A DNA stretch of 5,787 nt from an uncultured bacterium (GTDB lineage Bacteria > Cyanobacteriota > Vampirovibrionia > Gastranaerophilales > Gastranaerophilaceae): positions 1 to 5,787 of the forward strand of contig CABQIM010000100.1 in the NCBI GenBank assembly GCA_902464375.1. The letters run 5' to 3'. Every line of letters starts with the position of its first letter. The first letter of the stretch is position 1. The notes beneath the pieces are model-generated. The model did not search any database and had not been told where the DNA came from. It saw nothing but the letters and a program-made list of their open reading frames with translations. Below, piece after piece: positions 5,567-5,787 of this stretch. Made by a program: the position numbers and the translations under genes.

Positions 5567-5623
5567 ATGGCGCGTCCCCTCTCCACGGGCACTACTGTCC
5601 GGTAAAGGGAGGGGACGCGCCAT
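5567..5623. repeat. GC-rich 57-bp palindromic hairpin, possibly REP/MITE-like
   Basis: The arms 5567-5583 and 5607-5623 pair over 17 bp with a single G-U (ATGGCGCGTCCCCTC against GAGGGGACGCGCCAT form the outer 15). Inside, CGGGCA (5586-5591) pairs with TGTCCG (5596-5601) with one G-U, around a CTAC loop. About two thirds of the bases are G or C, unlike the AT-rich surroundings. No T-run follows on either strand, so it is not an intrinsic terminator. Candidate explanations are a REP or MITE-like interspersed element or a structured RNA. I see no clear target-site duplication. Confidence 0.7.
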
Positions 5624-5787
5624 TATTGTGTTTGAGCTAATAGAAGAAGTTTAATATATAAATTCCAATATTTTAGTGTTGCGTTTGCTTCTTGAACTCA
5701 CCCACTCCCAAACTGTGAACTTTTGTAACAAACTTCCATAAAACCCTAAAGTTTTCTTCTCAACCTGCCGTAATACATGGGGTAGGT
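5624..5787. other. Right-hand edge: no confident gene
   Basis: There is no complete gene here. On the - strand a frame is open from the window edge (codon start 5785) to a TAA at 5651-5653, giving 44 residues that end KILEFIY. It could be the 3' end of a convergent gene, but a stop-free run of this size can arise by chance and I recognise no family. At the very edge, ACCTGCC (5763-5769) can pair with GGTAGGT (5781-5787) over 7 bp with one G-U, so a hairpin may continue past the window. A short palindrome TTTGTAACAAA lies at 5722-5732. Confidence 0.35.

Overview
This is an AT-rich bacterial window of 5787 bases with two clear protein-coding genes, both on the + strand. The composition, the Asn-rich giant protein of unknown family and the small helix-turn-helix/zinc-ribbon protein would suit an uncultured gut bacterium, for instance a Gastranaerophilales/Melainabacteria-type lineage. 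That placement is an impression and no marker gene here confirms it.

Layout. Bases 1-159 hold a promoter whose -35/-10 spacer is almost filled by an inverted repeat (CATGT-N6-ACATG). The gene at 160-564 encodes a 134-residue protein with an XRE/Cro-like helix-turn-helix followed by a Cys4 zinc ribbon, probably a DNA-binding regulator. Bases 565-992 are a 428-base non-coding stretch. It holds an AT-rich hairpin, a distant 12-bp inverted repeat, a good sigma-70-type promoter (TTGAAT-N17-TATAAT at 774-802), and then a predicted leader RNA of about 184 nt. That leader has at least two well-formed hairpins, complementary loops and other possible long-range pairings, and it ends in a strong Shine-Dalgarno sequence. 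I could not assign the leader to a known riboswitch class.

The dominant feature is the gene at 993-5480, a 1495-residue protein of unknown function. It has no signal peptide and no membrane segment. It is built from an Asn-rich N-terminus, a low-complexity T/E/P/S linker, two diverged copies of a module of about 285-305 residues with EF-hand-like loops, a possible fragment of a third copy, and two C-terminal repeats of about 100 residues centred on a YLYVW motif. The gene ends in a very strong intrinsic terminator (5514-5549). The terminator lies inside an 11-bp perfect inverted repeat whose left arm contains the stop codon. Two bases further on is a separate GC-rich 57-bp palindrome of unknown nature. 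The last 160 bases hold no confident gene. A short open frame on the - strand runs off the right edge and could be the 3' end of a convergent gene.

How the parts relate. The two genes have their own promoters and are probably separate transcription units. The small regulator may control itself through the repeat in its promoter. Nothing in the sequence directly links it to the giant gene. The points most worth following are the structured leader, the modular giant protein and the unusual 3' palindromes.
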